Shown: positions 44,752 through 56,720, numbered from the stretch's first letter. The stretch: 64,000 bases of DNA from Bombyx mori (GCF_030269925.1 NC_085112.1:5891501-5955500), one strand, 5' to 3'. The notes: generated by a model from the sequence alone, not told the origin. Numbers and translations: made by a program.

Positions 44752-44945
44752 TTTTTTATTGCTTAGATGGGTGGATGAGCTCACAGCCCACCTGGTGTTT
44801 TTTTTTTTTTTTATCGCTTAGATGTGTGGACGAGCTCACAGCCCACCTGGTGTTAAGTGGTTACTCGAGCCCATAGACATCTACAACGTAAATGCCCCAC
44901 CCACCTTGAGATATAAGTTCCAAGAGGTCCTACCACCGGTAAAAA
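44752..44945 (-). mobile_element. Two tandem Bm1 3' ends, one inserted in the other
   Basis: An outer Bm1 3' end occupies 44752-44800 (ends in the CACCTGGTGTT word). A second begins at once with a long T run (antisense poly(A), 44801-44813) and reads on to GATATAAGTTCC, then jumps to AAGAGGTCCTACCACC. The middle of the second copy, about 100 bp between those words, is deleted. Confidence 0.85.
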
Positions 44946-45100
44946 ATTTATCTATTTGTAATTATCTATTTATTTTTATTTATTTATTTGTATTTATTTA
45001 TTTATTTGGGTATTTATCTATTTGTTTATTGCACAGGTGTTAAATGGTTTGAAGACTCAATGCCACCACCCATCTTCAGCGCAAGGTCTCCATCGTCTAA
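44946..45100. repeat. (TTTA)n-rich array followed by a decayed Bm1 scrap
   Basis: 44948-45030 is an irregular TTTA/TTTG array. 45022-45095 (TTTATTGCACAGGTGTTAAA, CCACCACCCATCTTCAGCGC) looks like an old antisense Bm1 remnant. Confidence 0.6.
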
Positions 45101-45574
45101 TACCCTTAAAACTCGAGTTGTTAAAGATCACATTAGTGGACAAACAAAATACTTGGTAAGTTGGCAAACAGTTGCGACTGGGGTACACGAAACCAACGAG
45201 GTTACTTTATAGGAGTTTAATAGTGCCCCGACCGAGTATTGTCTACTTAAACTAAACACACCCAGTACAAATACCAGACCACATCAATTAAAAATGAGTT
45301 AGATTGTGTTGTTTGAGAAATATAATTTTCGAAATTCACGTTATATATTATATGTCTAATATATTTTAATAATAAAAAAAAAAAACAATTTAAATTCTAA
45401 TATAATTTTATCGTTTTCTTATGATTCATAATAATTAGCCATTAAGTAGTATTAAAATTTTTAAATTTGATTGAAAATTTTCGTATGCAATTTCGCAGAA
45501 AGATAGGTTATAGCTTGGATTATCACAGGGTACTTTGTATGATGGTTAATAATGAGAGCTGGGCAACGCCGTGT
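45101..45574. other. No feature recognised
   Basis: AT-rich; one stretch near 45110-45270 is less AT-rich but has no domain in any frame. Confidence 0.4.
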
Positions 45575-45578
45575 ATTT

Positions 45579-45890
45579 TTACCTATAGTATAATGAATTG
45601 GACAGGTGTTCATGAAGGGCATTGTGGAAGTTGATGTTCAGAGATGATCGTATTTGATCCGACCATCTCGTGTGACTGTGTCCTCTGGGACGTTTGCCAT
45701 CTACCTTTCCTGTCACCATCAGCTGTTCTAGATTGTGACCCTCTTTACGAGCAATGTGTCCGAAGAATTTCAGCACCCTACGAAGGCATGTAGTGGAAAG
45801 TCTAGTTTTTATATTAAGCTCTCTCAGAATAGAAACGTTGGTGCGAAAGGCGGTCCATGGAATCTGTAACATTTTTCTCCAGCTCCACAT
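45579..45890 (-). pseudogene. RTE/BovB-like LINE ORF2, C-terminal fragment
   Basis: A 103-codon minus-strand frame with WSWRKMLQIPWTAFRTNVSI, a CLRRVLKFFGHIARKEGHNL block (the conserved FGHI word), QLMVTGKVDGKRPRGH and RWSDQIRSS. This order is the conserved C-terminus of RTE/BovB-type LINE proteins. The frame is open but lacks RT and endonuclease, so it is a relic. The surrounding DNA has no recognisable remaining parts. Confidence 0.82.
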
Positions 45891-45904
45891 TTCAAAGTCG
45901 TCTA

Positions 45905-46250
45905 TTCGGTCTACAAAGTGATCTACAAATATATATATAAATATAAATTGTGTGAAACAAGCGTTTCACGAAAACTCAACATAATATGTCATGATTTCTG
46001 AATCACTTCTGATTTAACATCGACAAAGCCGCGGGTCACGATTTACTATATCGGGGGAGCGTAACTGCTTCTTGAAGCATCAGTACTGATAGCAGTGCAA
46101 GTTCATAATAAGCTGTAGCCCGTAGGTAGTTGTACGAATTCACGAATGATTATTTCAACTCCGTTACATGAAGTTAATCCTTGATTATGAAAGTCGTTCA
46201 ATGTTCAACCTATGTAGGCTCATAGTTTTCTCTTCCATTGAAAAGTTTTT
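45905..46250. other. No feature recognised
   Basis: AT-rich with no ORF of note. Confidence 0.4.
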
Positions 46251-46348
46251 GTATTGCCAGTGTAGACAGACGACCAAACGGCCTACTAGATGGTAAGTAG
46301 TCACCGCCACTCATGGACATAATATAATACGCAATGCCAGGTGCATTC
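46251..46348 (-). mobile_element. CR1-like LINE 3' tail, diverged
   Basis: Reverse-complemented, it shows ACCTGGCATTGCG, GTCCATGAGTGGCGGTGACT, TACCATCTAGTAGGCCGTTT and GTCTGTCTACACTGGCAATA, the tail of the 15.5-kb LINE family. It directly abuts the next element. Confidence 0.75.
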
Positions 46349-46715
46349 ATACCCGATCCTGTATACCGAATAGTAAACAGTCGACGTCACCCTAAACACG
46401 TCATTACTGATCCTCCCGATCCATTAACGGTGCTTTTAGGTACCACAAGCACCGGTCACCGTCCTTGTCGAACCCGTCGCTTGCGACGAAGGGCTCAATG
46501 AGTGAATTAACCCATAGACACAGCCCACTGAGTTTCTCACCGGATCTTCTCAGTAGGTCGCGTTTCCGATCCGGTGGTAGATTCTGCGAAACACTGTTCT
46601 TGCTAGGGCCAGTGTTAGCAACACTCCCGGCTTAAGCCCCGTAAGCTCACCTACACGTAAAGAAACTAAAATAGCCTCTCAAGACTATCAGCATAGGTAA
46701 AAGAAAGAAGAAAAG
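46349..46715 (+). mobile_element. J1 LINE 3' end, 5' truncated
   Basis: It encodes the last ~45 ORF2 codons (IPDPV..RIVNSRR, DPPDPLTVLLGT, GHRP, RRLRRRAQ) and the 3' UTR with the hairpin (AATAGCCTCTCAAGACTATC, one stem base changed), ending in an A/G-rich tail. Moderately diverged from the 59-kb copy. Confidence 0.88.
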
Positions 46716-47182
46716 CAGGTGCACAGCTGAGCCACTTCCTACTAGATATAAAGTTGTGTAGTTTTGAAACCAGGCATCACTTAATAAAACTTTGAAGACA
46801 AAACAATGATATTTCTATTTTACTTTGTTTCTATTTACCGACCATTATGCATTCAATCCTTACTTTTGTTTCGTCATTTATTACAAATAGGCTCGAGAGC
46901 CGCCTCATTAACATTCTTAGTACATAATAATTTATTGTCTGGTGCCCCTGCCAAGTCAACTCAGATTAAATTGTTTTCGTGCGAAATTCAAATTGCAAAT
47001 ACAACTATTTTTAAATAGACAAATTTTTGTTGTAGCTGTTTCAAGTCTCTCTTAATATCTGTTAAAATGTCATGTGACCAAGTCGAATTGTGGACGTACC
47101 TATGTATTATATTACTTTCACCGCTGTCTTGCGTAGGTGAGAAATTCTATTTTTGAATAAAATCTTCTTTTTTATGAATGTT

Positions 47183-47400
47183 GGATTACTGGTGGCCCAG
47201 AGGCTTTTCCAGTTTCACTAGGACAGATGGGCGAGCAAAGGCTCAGCCAGGAGGGGTGGGATTTGCTAACAGCTTCCCGAGCGCCTCCAAAGGAGACTTA
47301 ACAACTCAAGGGCAACTGCTTCGCGAATGAATCTACTATCCGATCGGAATCGCGACCCGATCAGAAGATCCGCGTGAAACTCAACAGGCTGATGCATGGG
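47183..47400 (-). mobile_element. LINE 3' UTR, J1-related second subfamily ('J2')
   Basis: The antisense of a 3' UTR that shares TCTACTA-CCGATCGGAATCGCGACC and GAAGATCC with J1 but has its own block, GGGCGAGCAAAGGCTCAGCC and AACAACTCAAGGGCAACTGC. The same block recurs at 63.2 kb. Confidence 0.7.
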
Positions 47401-47423
47401 TGAGGAAAATCTCTTTTCTTTTT

Positions 47424-47542
47424 TCCGGTAGGCAGTGGCTTGGCTTTGCCCCTGGTATTGCTGAAGTCCATGGGCGACGGTAACCACTCACCATCAGGTG
47501 GGCCGTATGCTCGTGTGCCTACAGGGGCAATAAAAAAAAATT
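47424..47542 (+). mobile_element. CR1-like LINE 3' tail
   Basis: Nearly identical to the terminal part of the 15.5-17.7-kb element: GGTAGGCAGTGGCTTGGCTT, GTCCATGGGCGACGGTAACC, ATCAGGTGGGCCGTATGCTC and a nine-A end. 5' truncated at about 105 bp. Confidence 0.88.
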
Positions 47543-48300
47543 ACTGTATAATGTGTACGTAATAGAGTTTACAGTTTGTTTTTGATATAATTGGAGCTTA
47601 ATGCAGGTAGTAAGTATCACTCACAATAAACACCAGTAACCAGGCAATCGGCAGTAATCAAAAAAGTCACCGTTTTTTCTTTCAAGGACCTTGCATATTT
47701 TGTCACCTTCAGGCTTCAAGAACGCATGAATTTAAGGTTCCGTGCGATGTTTTTCTAATTTCGAGGCTACGCTAAAAATAGTAAAGCTGTCTTTGTACAC
47801 GTGACATGTGTTCGTATGCGCGGGTGTTTATGTTTATGTCTCTGAATGAGAACAGAAACGCGACGGACGACAAACACTCAATTGAAATGTAAGTAAAATG
47901 TATACTATAGCGAAAATGTTCAATATTTTTTTCATGGTGATCAAATCAGTGCTTCTTATATCACAGTTAAGTGTCGATAGAAAAAACGACTCATATATAA
48001 TACGAAATCAAGATGGTCCAAGATCGTTGTCCTTTAAGAAAATCTTTCAATTGATAAATATATTTCGGGACAATAACTAACGCCCTCTAGTCATGTTCCA
48101 GCTCTGTGCTGATTGAATTTATTGGCAAGAACTACAGAAGGATCTTCTATACAGTAGGAGCTTTTAGAAGCAGAATTTAGATAATTGACAATTGAAAAGA
48201 TTACTTGAAATTATTGGTATCGCGATTCCGGCCTGCCATATTTATGCTATTGTCATACTATTGGTTCAACTATAGTCCCGGGTACGTGCCATGCAAGACA
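47543..48300. other. No gene seen
   Basis: AT-rich. The 60-codon ORF at 47898-48080 has no recognised domain. Confidence 0.45.
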
Positions 48301-48302
48301 TT

Positions 48303-48930
48303 ATACTCTGTCAAGAAAGTACTGGGAAAAGATAAATAAAACATGAAATTATAGACATCCAAATTTATTATATCACCTTCAAAGTATGCTCCTGCAGCAA
48401 CGATACCCTACGTCAAGGAAAAATCTAATCATCAAAACATTTTTAAAGGCTTTTTCCGGAATAGAGTTCAGTTCTTGCCGCGAATTCTCCTTCATGTCTT
48501 CTACCAAATGAAAATGGATGTCACTAAGTGGTAATTTCAGTTTAGGAAAAAGAAAGAAGTGGGCTGCCGCCATATCTAGTGAATAAAGTGGTTGTTTGAT
48601 GGTATTTATTGACTTTTTGGATAAAAATTCGTGATGGTTTTGTGGGAAGGTATTATCGTGATGCAAAATCCAAGAATTTTCTTTCCATAAATCTGGCCTT
48701 TTTGTCGAATTTGCATTTGTTGTTAGATTACAATAACAAAAGTAATTGTAATATAACAACAAAAAATTGAGTTCCGTACTATAATCAAATTCTCCATTCC
48801 CGTTAGTTTTTTTGATTAATTTTTGCTGAACATATAAGAGTATCTCCATATTGATTAAGTAGCGTAAATTCTTCAACCCTACAAAAATATGGGAACCAAT
48901 GAAATGAATTCCTAAAAAGAACAAAGGGGA
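48303..48930 (-). pseudogene. Mariner-like transposase relic, C-terminal part
   Basis: A 181-codon minus-strand frame (48379-48924) carries RPDLWKENSWILHHDN (second catalytic aspartate region) and KQPLYSLDMAAAHFFLFPKL, the counterpart of the family's YSPDLxPCDFFLFPKLK. The third catalytic aspartate position is a histidine here. KLPLSDIHFHLVEDMK and LNSIPEKAFKN follow. A frameshift near 48385 leads to AYFEGDIINLDVY, the usual ending. GTCAAGAAAGTACTGGGAAA at 48311-48330 may be the terminal inverted repeat. I did not find the opposite end. The N-terminal third is lost or unrecognisable. Confidence 0.8.
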
Positions 48931-50233
48931 CGAAAGTTAATCACCGAAATGGGCCACCGGTGATTCGCTAAAAAATTAACTGTAACATTTGCCTCTAAAT
49001 AAATATTACATTTTGCGAGCTGATTTATAAGGACGACGCAGAATGGCAAGTAATTGTACACCGCTCGCGACGGAAGGGATTCGCTTGTGTTATGAAAATA
49101 ATTACTCATTACACTTTTTGGGATTTTTTTTAAATCTGCTCATTCATTTTTATAAGTGTTTTTGCTATTAATAAGCTTGCACTTATTAATGAACACATGA
49201 CAAATGTTTGATTAAGAGACCTACATTAGCGTAATTACTGGCTATTATTATGAGCGCGTAAAAATAATTAGGTTCCGCCATCTTGTCTGTTTTTACAACA
49301 AGTCTGTCATGGGATCCAATTTTAAAGATAAACAGTCGTTATTCATTATATTAATATTTTGCAATACTTTAATTAGAGTAAATAGTTCTAGCTGGTAGGG
49401 TGGAACTAAAAGCTCATTGGCTTTTTCAAAGACGAATCCTTAAAATTTCTGCGATCTTGAAATATTTACTTTCTTTCGGTATGTAATCGTTTACAGCATG
49501 TCCAACGGACTTATTTTTGAACCGATTTTGATGACTTTATGGAACAAGATGGCGTCTGTTGAAACAAATGAGTGACTTCAGTCTTAGCAGAAATGGTTAA
49601 GTTATTTTTAGTTGTTGTCTTTGAATGTGGGATGCGTAAGCTAAAATAAAAATGTTAATTTAGATTTTATTTCACCTATTCAGAAGAATAATAATTAAAT
49701 GGTAGATATAATAATAATTAGGATACTAATAATTAATACTAAATAATAATTTAAAAAACTAGTAAAAATGTGAAGAACCTTTAGAGTTTATTAGCCGAAA
49801 CATTAGCTCATTTATGAGGGGATATAATAAGTTTAAACGCATAATATTGTAGGATATCATCTCTAAAACGAGACATGCAAATTGTGAGCATGAAAAATAA
49901 AAGATGATAACGTTTTTATAAAGTTCCGGCGGTCGAAGGATGCTTACTAAGTGGATAAGCTATTTATGTCGTACGATACGATTTTTTTACAACGAAAAAT
50001 TTCAATAAAATGTATCGTTACTGTCTATTGTGAAATTAATCAAGCGGCAGTGTTAAAACATCACATGAATATACTACATACATTTGAAATCAATCATGAA
50101 TTCAAGTACCTATTTTCGTTCTAATAATTTCAAACAGGCGTAAACACCACGAAACGTGCGACTAAATCATTGTTGACAAACGAAATTGTTTTTAATATCA
50201 TTTAAGAGAGTTTTTAAAAATCATGTACATATT
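48931..50233. other. No gene seen
   Basis: AT-rich. The missing N-terminal part of the mariner relic is not recognisable here. Confidence 0.45.
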
Positions 50234-50488
50234 TGAATATGCAATTTCGAAAAGGGCACATCTCTGAAAATGTAAAATGTTCAGGAAATGAAAAAAAGCT
50301 GATTATTTTCTAAAGCAGTGTAAAATTTAAAATATTAACTTTCGAGATATATTTTAGTGTTAATTAGCAATTAAAAATTACTGGAATTATTATAAAATAG
50401 GTGTAGGTAAGCCTCAAAACTACATGTATATGAAAAAACGTATTTGACAAAATATGCGACATGTGCCCTTTTGGAAATTGCATATTCA
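50234..50488. repeat. 255-bp element with 28-bp inverted ends
   Basis: 50234-50261 and 50461-50488 are inverted copies matching at 27 of 28 bases (each contains GAATATGCAATTTC and AAAAGGGCACAT). The 199-bp AT-rich spacer has no ORF. The shape is that of a MITE or foldback element, but no clear target duplication is visible and I do not recognise the ends. Confidence 0.65.
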
Positions 50489-50869
50489 TTTGTATTCAAG
50501 ATTTCTTGACCTTGTCTGATTATAATAGTTTACTTATTACAGAAACCGATGAAAGTACTCATTTTGCAGAGTGGCTCTCCGTCTTTGATGATCCATTCTT
50601 TGACTCCCCTATTTCGATAAAATCCAAAACCATTTAATAATAAAATTAATAGAAAAAATGCATTATAAAAGTCTTTTCACTATTCATATCCCTAGAATAG
50701 AGAAAAACCAGCGCCGCAAGGGTGCATCAGATGAAGATAAATGATGTGTTAAATATGCACTATGTTCTACATGACTTGAGGGTTGACTCTTAAAATAACT
50801 ACATAACGCCTTGCATCATGCTTCACCTCACTTTATCTTCTAAGCCCTTATTCTCCTACCTAATCCCAT
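50489..50869. other. No feature recognised
   Basis: AT-rich, no ORF of note. Confidence 0.45.
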
Positions 50870-51000
50870 AGCTGGTGGTAGAACCGTTGCAAGCCCACAC
50901 ATGTTCGTTTTTAATTCTCCTTCATGGTATTTCTCGCAAAGCAGTCACATGTTCCGGTTTTAAGGGTGGGATCAACCTTTTATTAGAAATTGAGACTTTA
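50870..51000 (+). mobile_element. Diverged Bm1 fragment
   Basis: GCTGGTGGTAGAACC, GGTATTTCTCGCAAAGCAGT and CCGGTTTTAAGGGTGGGATC follow the order of the Bm1 body. Confidence 0.55.
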
Positions 51001-52464
51001 ATCTCGTCTTTTCTTTATTACAATAGAAAAAAGTGGTCACTACCAAAAATTTCAGGTCGTAAGCGTGACAGCGGTGTTCACTTATAGTATATATTATTAT
51101 GGTCTTTAAGAGCTATTTATTTTGATAGCACTATGCTTCTTAATATTTCTATGAAAGCAATACAAGTATAGTGTGATTTAAATCTCGACTTTTGTTCGTT
51201 ATTTAAATTTGTCCATAACGGTTATTGTAAATCGTTGATATACTGGATACATAGTGTACATATTTATTTCATCGGATTTTTTAACTCTTGTCCACTTCAT
51301 GCACATTTGTAAATTCTTCATAGTTATTCAGATAAGTCTCAAGATAAGCTGATGAAGAAATACTATAAATTTCAACGTCTCTGAGAAACTGATAACTTTA
51401 GATCTCAAAACAAGTCAAGTTCAGATTCATAACAGAAAATCATTCAATCATCCACTGCGTGACATTTTTTTTTCCAAAATAAGCCTCCTTTTTTATCTCG
51501 CTTGCTGACCTGCCCATCTCTCCACTGTCATTGACAACTACCAGACCTCAAGATACTGTTAGTTCGTTCTGTTTGAAATGAAAGGTAAGAATCTAGAAAT
51601 ATGTTTATAGAAAAATAGACGCTAATCATCCCAATTTTCAAATATCGCCGATAAACGCCTCAGTCGTCCGTGACCACGAAAATTGTACAGTACCTATTTG
51701 GAACGTCGGAAATGATATAAATGACAATAAAAAACGCGAGAGCAAACTCTTAAAATAGTTTTAATTGTGTATACGACACGCTAAAACCGAAGAAAATACA
51801 ATTTACGACAGTTTAGGTAGGGGCAACACGTAAAAATATATTTATGGCACCAAAAACCAACAAATTACGCCTTCAATTCGCGATTAATGTGAAATACGGG
51901 GAAGACTTTTCGAGCTGTTAAAAAAAAATTGAGCGTCCCCAGTAAGCCGGCAAGACGCATAGCCCTGAACGTGTCTGCCGAGGTAATTAGTGGAGATACT
52001 AATTTACATTTGTATTCAAAATTCGAGCGCTGCTCTCTCGCAATTCCTCGTCTGTTTATTCTCATCTTTCTTTCTTTTTTGTTTTTTTTTTGTAAAGCGT
52101 ACCGCATTGCTGTGTTTCTCCTTTAAAAATTATGTGGATCGCCCTTAATAATTTTTAAGCTAGCCTAGTAATTAAATGAAATTGAATTATGAGTTCCTCA
52201 AACGAAATATCTGCATTAACCATTAGAGCGCAATATCTATGTTGACTGCTATAACAATAGATTCATTCAACTAGTATTTAATGAGCAATGCCCATTGTAA
52301 ATAAAATATTAGGTTACTTTTACTTATTTATTATTGTTACTTTCATGTACAACACACATGTTATAAAAAATATTTACAAGTCAAAACACCAGATTATATT
52401 TTCACATTCACTGAATTAAGTGTTATAAATGAACTAGCAAGTGTGTGAATAGCTCACATATTGA
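51001..52464. other. No gene seen
   Basis: Overlapping sense and antisense ORFs at 51865-52126 (80 and 65 codons) share a CpG-containing stretch at 51930-52060 that looks less random than its surroundings. No domain was recognised. Confidence 0.4.
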
Positions 52465-52560
52465 CTGAGTGGTGTCGACCTAGCATAGCATCACCCCATT
52501 TCTTCCCGTGGGTGTCGTAAAAGACAACTAAGGGAATCACCGAAAAAATTGGTAGCACTA
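52465..52560 (+). mobile_element. LINE 3' UTR fragment
   Basis: GTGGTGTCGACCTAGCATAG, CACCCCATTTCTTCCCGTGG, GTGTCGTAAAAGACAACTAA and GGGA is a 3' UTR block widespread in moth LINEs. A diverged relative (CCATGGGTGTCGTAAG) follows the LINE relic at 56.4 kb. Confidence 0.6.
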
Positions 52561-52579
52561 TTCTTCGAATATCTTAGCA

Positions 52580-52790
52580 TCGTATTATGATCCCCAACCG
52601 ATATCTATCCTATTCTGTAATTTCTGCTACGAAGCAATCATCCGTAAGGCATTAACATTGAGGCAGCTGTTTTAGAATTTAACTGCAATATTTACCTCAT
52701 GTCCCGAACTCAATGGGGGAATTCACGGGGTGTTGTCTATCAGCTCCGATAATACTTAAAATCAAATAGGCTTGTCCGTCTTTATAGCAA
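52580..52790 (+). mobile_element. Possible very old Bm1-like copy
   Basis: TAATTTCTGCTACGAAGCAA, GGCAGCTGTTTTAG and ATCAGCTCCGATAATACTTA appear in the order of Bm1, heavily diverged. Confidence 0.35.
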
Positions 52791-55356
52791 CAAAAGAAAC
52801 TTCCCGCATTATGATAGCAAACAACACTAGATTAATATCATCTTCCCTTAAGAACTTCTGAATTTGAAGGCCTATAAATGGAATAGTATATTTATGTGTC
52901 ATAAAATGATGAATGTCGTACTCTGCTGCAAGAGAACATGATTTATATAATATCAAAAAAATAGCTCCAAAATTTTATTTTGTTTCTGCGGAAACAGCGA
53001 AATTATCTTCGCACCGTAAGGATATGCCGAAGAGACTGCAATATGACATTTTCGAAGTTATACTTCTTTAGGCGCGTTATGAAAAATAGATGAAAGTGAA
53101 ATTTTATTTATTATTATTATATATTATTATTATTAATATTTTATTGCGCGCGCACCGTGACACAAAATTAACAGAATGAAGTTGCCTACTAAATCGCTCA
53201 TTACAATACGACCGACCTAACTTGGCGAGTCTTAATATAGCCGCAGGTGAACTTTCGAGCATGTACACTTGTAAAAAAAAGTGTTATTAGCATTCATTTT
53301 TTAGTAATATAAATGACAAAATTATTATTTAATATAATTCATACTAAATATTATTAAATTATTAACGTTAAATATTTATTATTAATTACTTAATATTTAA
53401 AAAAAAAGAAATAAATTTAATAAAAATAAAGTATACATTCTTACGCGCGTACACGCACCCTTTTTTTTCTTTAACACAGCATATTTTTAAGGATGTACTC
53501 AGTAAGAAAGTTTTCGTCTTTTTGCTCTTTCGATTTTTTTTAGAATATGACCTAGCAAATAAATCGCATGCATCAATCAAAAGCAACGGATCACTACATT
53601 AGTAACCTGTGGAGACGAGATTGTGGATTAACCGACAGGGGAAAGGACCGAACTGAATTTAAATATAAACTGTACATTCAAGATGCCGTACATTTAGTTA
53701 TTTTATTTACATTTACGACTAGCTTATAACACGGCTTTGTCTATTATTTTTTGTTACCTTTTATTATTATGTTCTATATTTATTTAAAATCTTATTAATT
53801 ACATAATATTTTTCAAAAAAGGTATTAAAGATACAATTTTTAAAAACACACAAAAAATAGATTGCCGCTATTATTATTGTTCTTATTGGTTTCTTTCGAT
53901 AAATCACTTTGAATATTACAGCAACTTACCGGCTGTATCTTTTTCAGAAAATCTCTACATAAAAGACAAGAGTACCTATTGTACAATTATACTGCATTAT
54001 TATTGTACAGCCTGTTGACTGTTTTTCAATGTTAATTGTGTTTTAGTACGTAATAAAGTATTCTCTGTCTCTCTTAAGAGACGAGTTTATCTTCCCATCC
54101 GACGTTGAGTGCTTACTATTGATCATAGACGTCAAAAATGCCAGGGACATGACCAAGCTGTTGCCCGTCAATGAGCACTTTTTTTGTCTTTCCCTACCTG
54201 TCAATAAATACTCTCCGCGAATCTAGTTTCAAAAAGGACTTGTTATAGCACTCAGTAAATACTATGGAGGCATGTTTTTTTCAAAGCGGGATGATAAGTT
54301 TGAAAATGATCTCTGGAAATGCAATGATTCTCGGTAATATTCCTACAAAGTATGTTCAAAATTTACAAACTGCCAATGCGAGATATATATTATGGTTTAT
54401 TGTAAGTATAATATTAAATAAATTCTAGATACGTCTAATCGTCCAGCACAGCTTTTACGTGCAAAACCTAATAAATCAATTGATAAAAACGCATTGCGTT
54501 TTATTTAAATAAAAAAGATTTCGTGATGAAAATAATACCAATGTTTCTTTGTACCAAAATTAAATGTATACAGTTCTTCCTACGTATGTTTTATTTATAC
54601 AAAACAAGTGCACTCGGCTAGATGTGGGTTACAGACAAGTGATTTTCCACTTATATTAGAATTATAAACACGATTCGTCATGGAGACATTTTATTAACAT
54701 GATCAAATTTATTACGTCTTTTGATGTTTCGGGTATAGAATAGGACATAAGCGAACACAGGGTGCAAATGAATTTGTTATGGAAATCAAAGTATCGTCGG
54801 TCAATCTCATAGTAACTAATTCTTTACTCAGAGCATCACACTGAAGGTTGCTCTGAATTAATATTATTCCATGACCAGTGGCTTTGTTATTTTATGTCGA
54901 GAATATTTCCTATACGATTGTTTGATTGTAATAATGTTTTATTAATAATGATATTTTTCAATAGATGAATTAGAACTTACAAGATCGGTGACAACAATAT
55001 CGCATTTACTGAACATTTTACAACAAAATTTTAGTGAAACTATGTAAGTATATGTCTGTCTTTATATAAATAATTAATATAATTAGTATAAGTGTAACCA
55101 TCACAATACATTACACGTAATGAAAACATGTTGTTTTCAAACCAACTTATTAACCGGGACATGAATAACGAACACACATTAAACTCACAATTATAAAATA
55201 TTGACTCTTTACAGCGCTTTTGAAACATTGTATGTGACAATATTAGTTTCAGAAAAATCTAAATATATATGTGAACCAAGACTTCAAGAATTGCAAATAT
55301 ACGTTTGAATTTTTCTCGTTGTTATGCGTTACATATTATGAACATATCTATATATG
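52791..55356. other. Long AT-rich stretch without recognisable genes
   Basis: It includes an irregular TTA-rich run at 53104-53145 and poly-A/T tracts. Chance ORFs of about 65 codons only. Confidence 0.5.
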
Positions 55357-55500
55357 TAACTATACTGAGACCTTAGAACTGATATCTCAAGGTGGTTGGC
55401 GCATTTACATCTTAGATGTCTGTGGGCTTCAGTAACCACTTAACACCAGCTGGGCTGTGAGATGGATGTGGGCGGACCCATCTAAGCATTAAAAAAAATA
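55357..55500 (+). mobile_element. Bm1 SINE, 3' fragment
   Basis: It starts at TAACTATACTGAGACC and ends CATCTAAGCATTAAAAAAAA. The GAGCTCGTCCACC segment is replaced by GATGGATGTGGGCGGACC. Otherwise close to the consensus. Confidence 0.88.
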
Positions 55501-56400
55501 AAAAAAACATAATTGTTTTTGAGACATCCGTGCCTCAAAATGACAACGATATGCATTATGGTCATCGATATATAGATCGATGATTATGGTAAATAAATTC
55601 TTTAGTAATCACTAACAGTGACCTCATTTATATTAAATAAGGTTTTAATTCTGAAATAGAAATGACACTAAACTGATGAATTTTCTTTAATTAAAAAATA
55701 AATAAGGTTAAACCTCATTACTCAAGGTAGTTGGTTTCATTCGCATTGTTATATTTATGGGCTCGGCTAACATCAAGACCGCGAGCTTGACCGATTTTAT
55801 GGGAAAAAAAAATATTGATGATGATCATTAGCTTAGTTTTCTCTAACGAAATTTTGATAGAAAAGAGATAACTTTCATTGCATATTAAAAAAAAGTATTT
55901 ATTACGTAGCAAGTTGCTGTTTACAATGTGTTAACATAAACATTTGTATTTTACGAATATAATACATATGGCGGCTGTTAATGAAAGCACACGAAATCCA
56001 TTTTGCGTTTTCATTTCAATATTATTTAATTAACTCTCATGCGTTGTAATATGTGTACACTCGACACAAAATTTGGGAGGTTACTTTAAAAGGCCAAGTA
56101 ATGATATATTGGAATTATGTGTCAATTTTACTATCATTTGTTTAAAAAAAAACTAAAGTAGGATTAGAAAAATTTAAAACATTTTATCTGACTTTTAAAT
56201 GTGTGACATATTAAAAGAAGCCTTTTATCAATTGATCCTAAATAGTTAGACTGCTTTCCTTGTATGTTAACCAAATCTCATAGACATCGCCATGTACACT
56301 TCGTCACTAAACACGACAAATATTACGTCTATCGGATTCATGCAACGGAAAAGAATGAAATGTTTTATTTTTGCGCGTTTTTTTTATTACACTATGCTGT
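55501..56400. other. No gene seen
   Basis: AT-rich, no repeat recognised. Confidence 0.5.
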
Positions 56401-56404
56401 TCCT

Positions 56405-56720
56405 TTACGAGGAGAACGAGAAGAAGAGGTAGACCTAAAAAGAAATGGATGAATTGCGTGAAAGACGATAGGTGTAAGAAGGGAGTGAGCGAAGAAATGG
56501 TATATAATAGAGGGTTATGGAAGGATAAAACATGTTAAGCCGACCCCAGGTGACTGGGAGAACGGCAGGAAAATGATACTATTCCTTGACCATGGGTGTC
56601 GTAAGAAATAAGTGGTTTGCATTTTCTTAAGCTGATACCTGCATTCGGGATAAGAACCCTGCGTAAAAGCATCGTCCGATAGGGGTACAACAGATAAACT
56701 ATACTATGTATAAGCTTCGG
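56405..56720 (+). pseudogene. LINE ORF2 C-terminus and 3' UTR (GRPKKKWMNCV type)
   Basis: One frame reads RRRGRPKKKWMNCVKDD, CKKGVSEEMVYNRGLWKDKT, C, then a stop where the family usually continues CADP. ADP follows immediately after the stop. This is the conserved end of a moth LINE protein also found antisense at 10.6 kb. The downstream 160 bp is its 3' UTR (CCATGGGTGTCGTAAG, GCATTTTCTTAAGCTGATAC). The rest of the element is absent. Confidence 0.65.

Noticed and set aside
51865..52126. Overlapping sense and antisense ORFs (80 and 65 codons)
   Set aside because: No domain on either strand; one ends in low-complexity T-rich sequence. Recorded only as a stretch worth checking for conservation.
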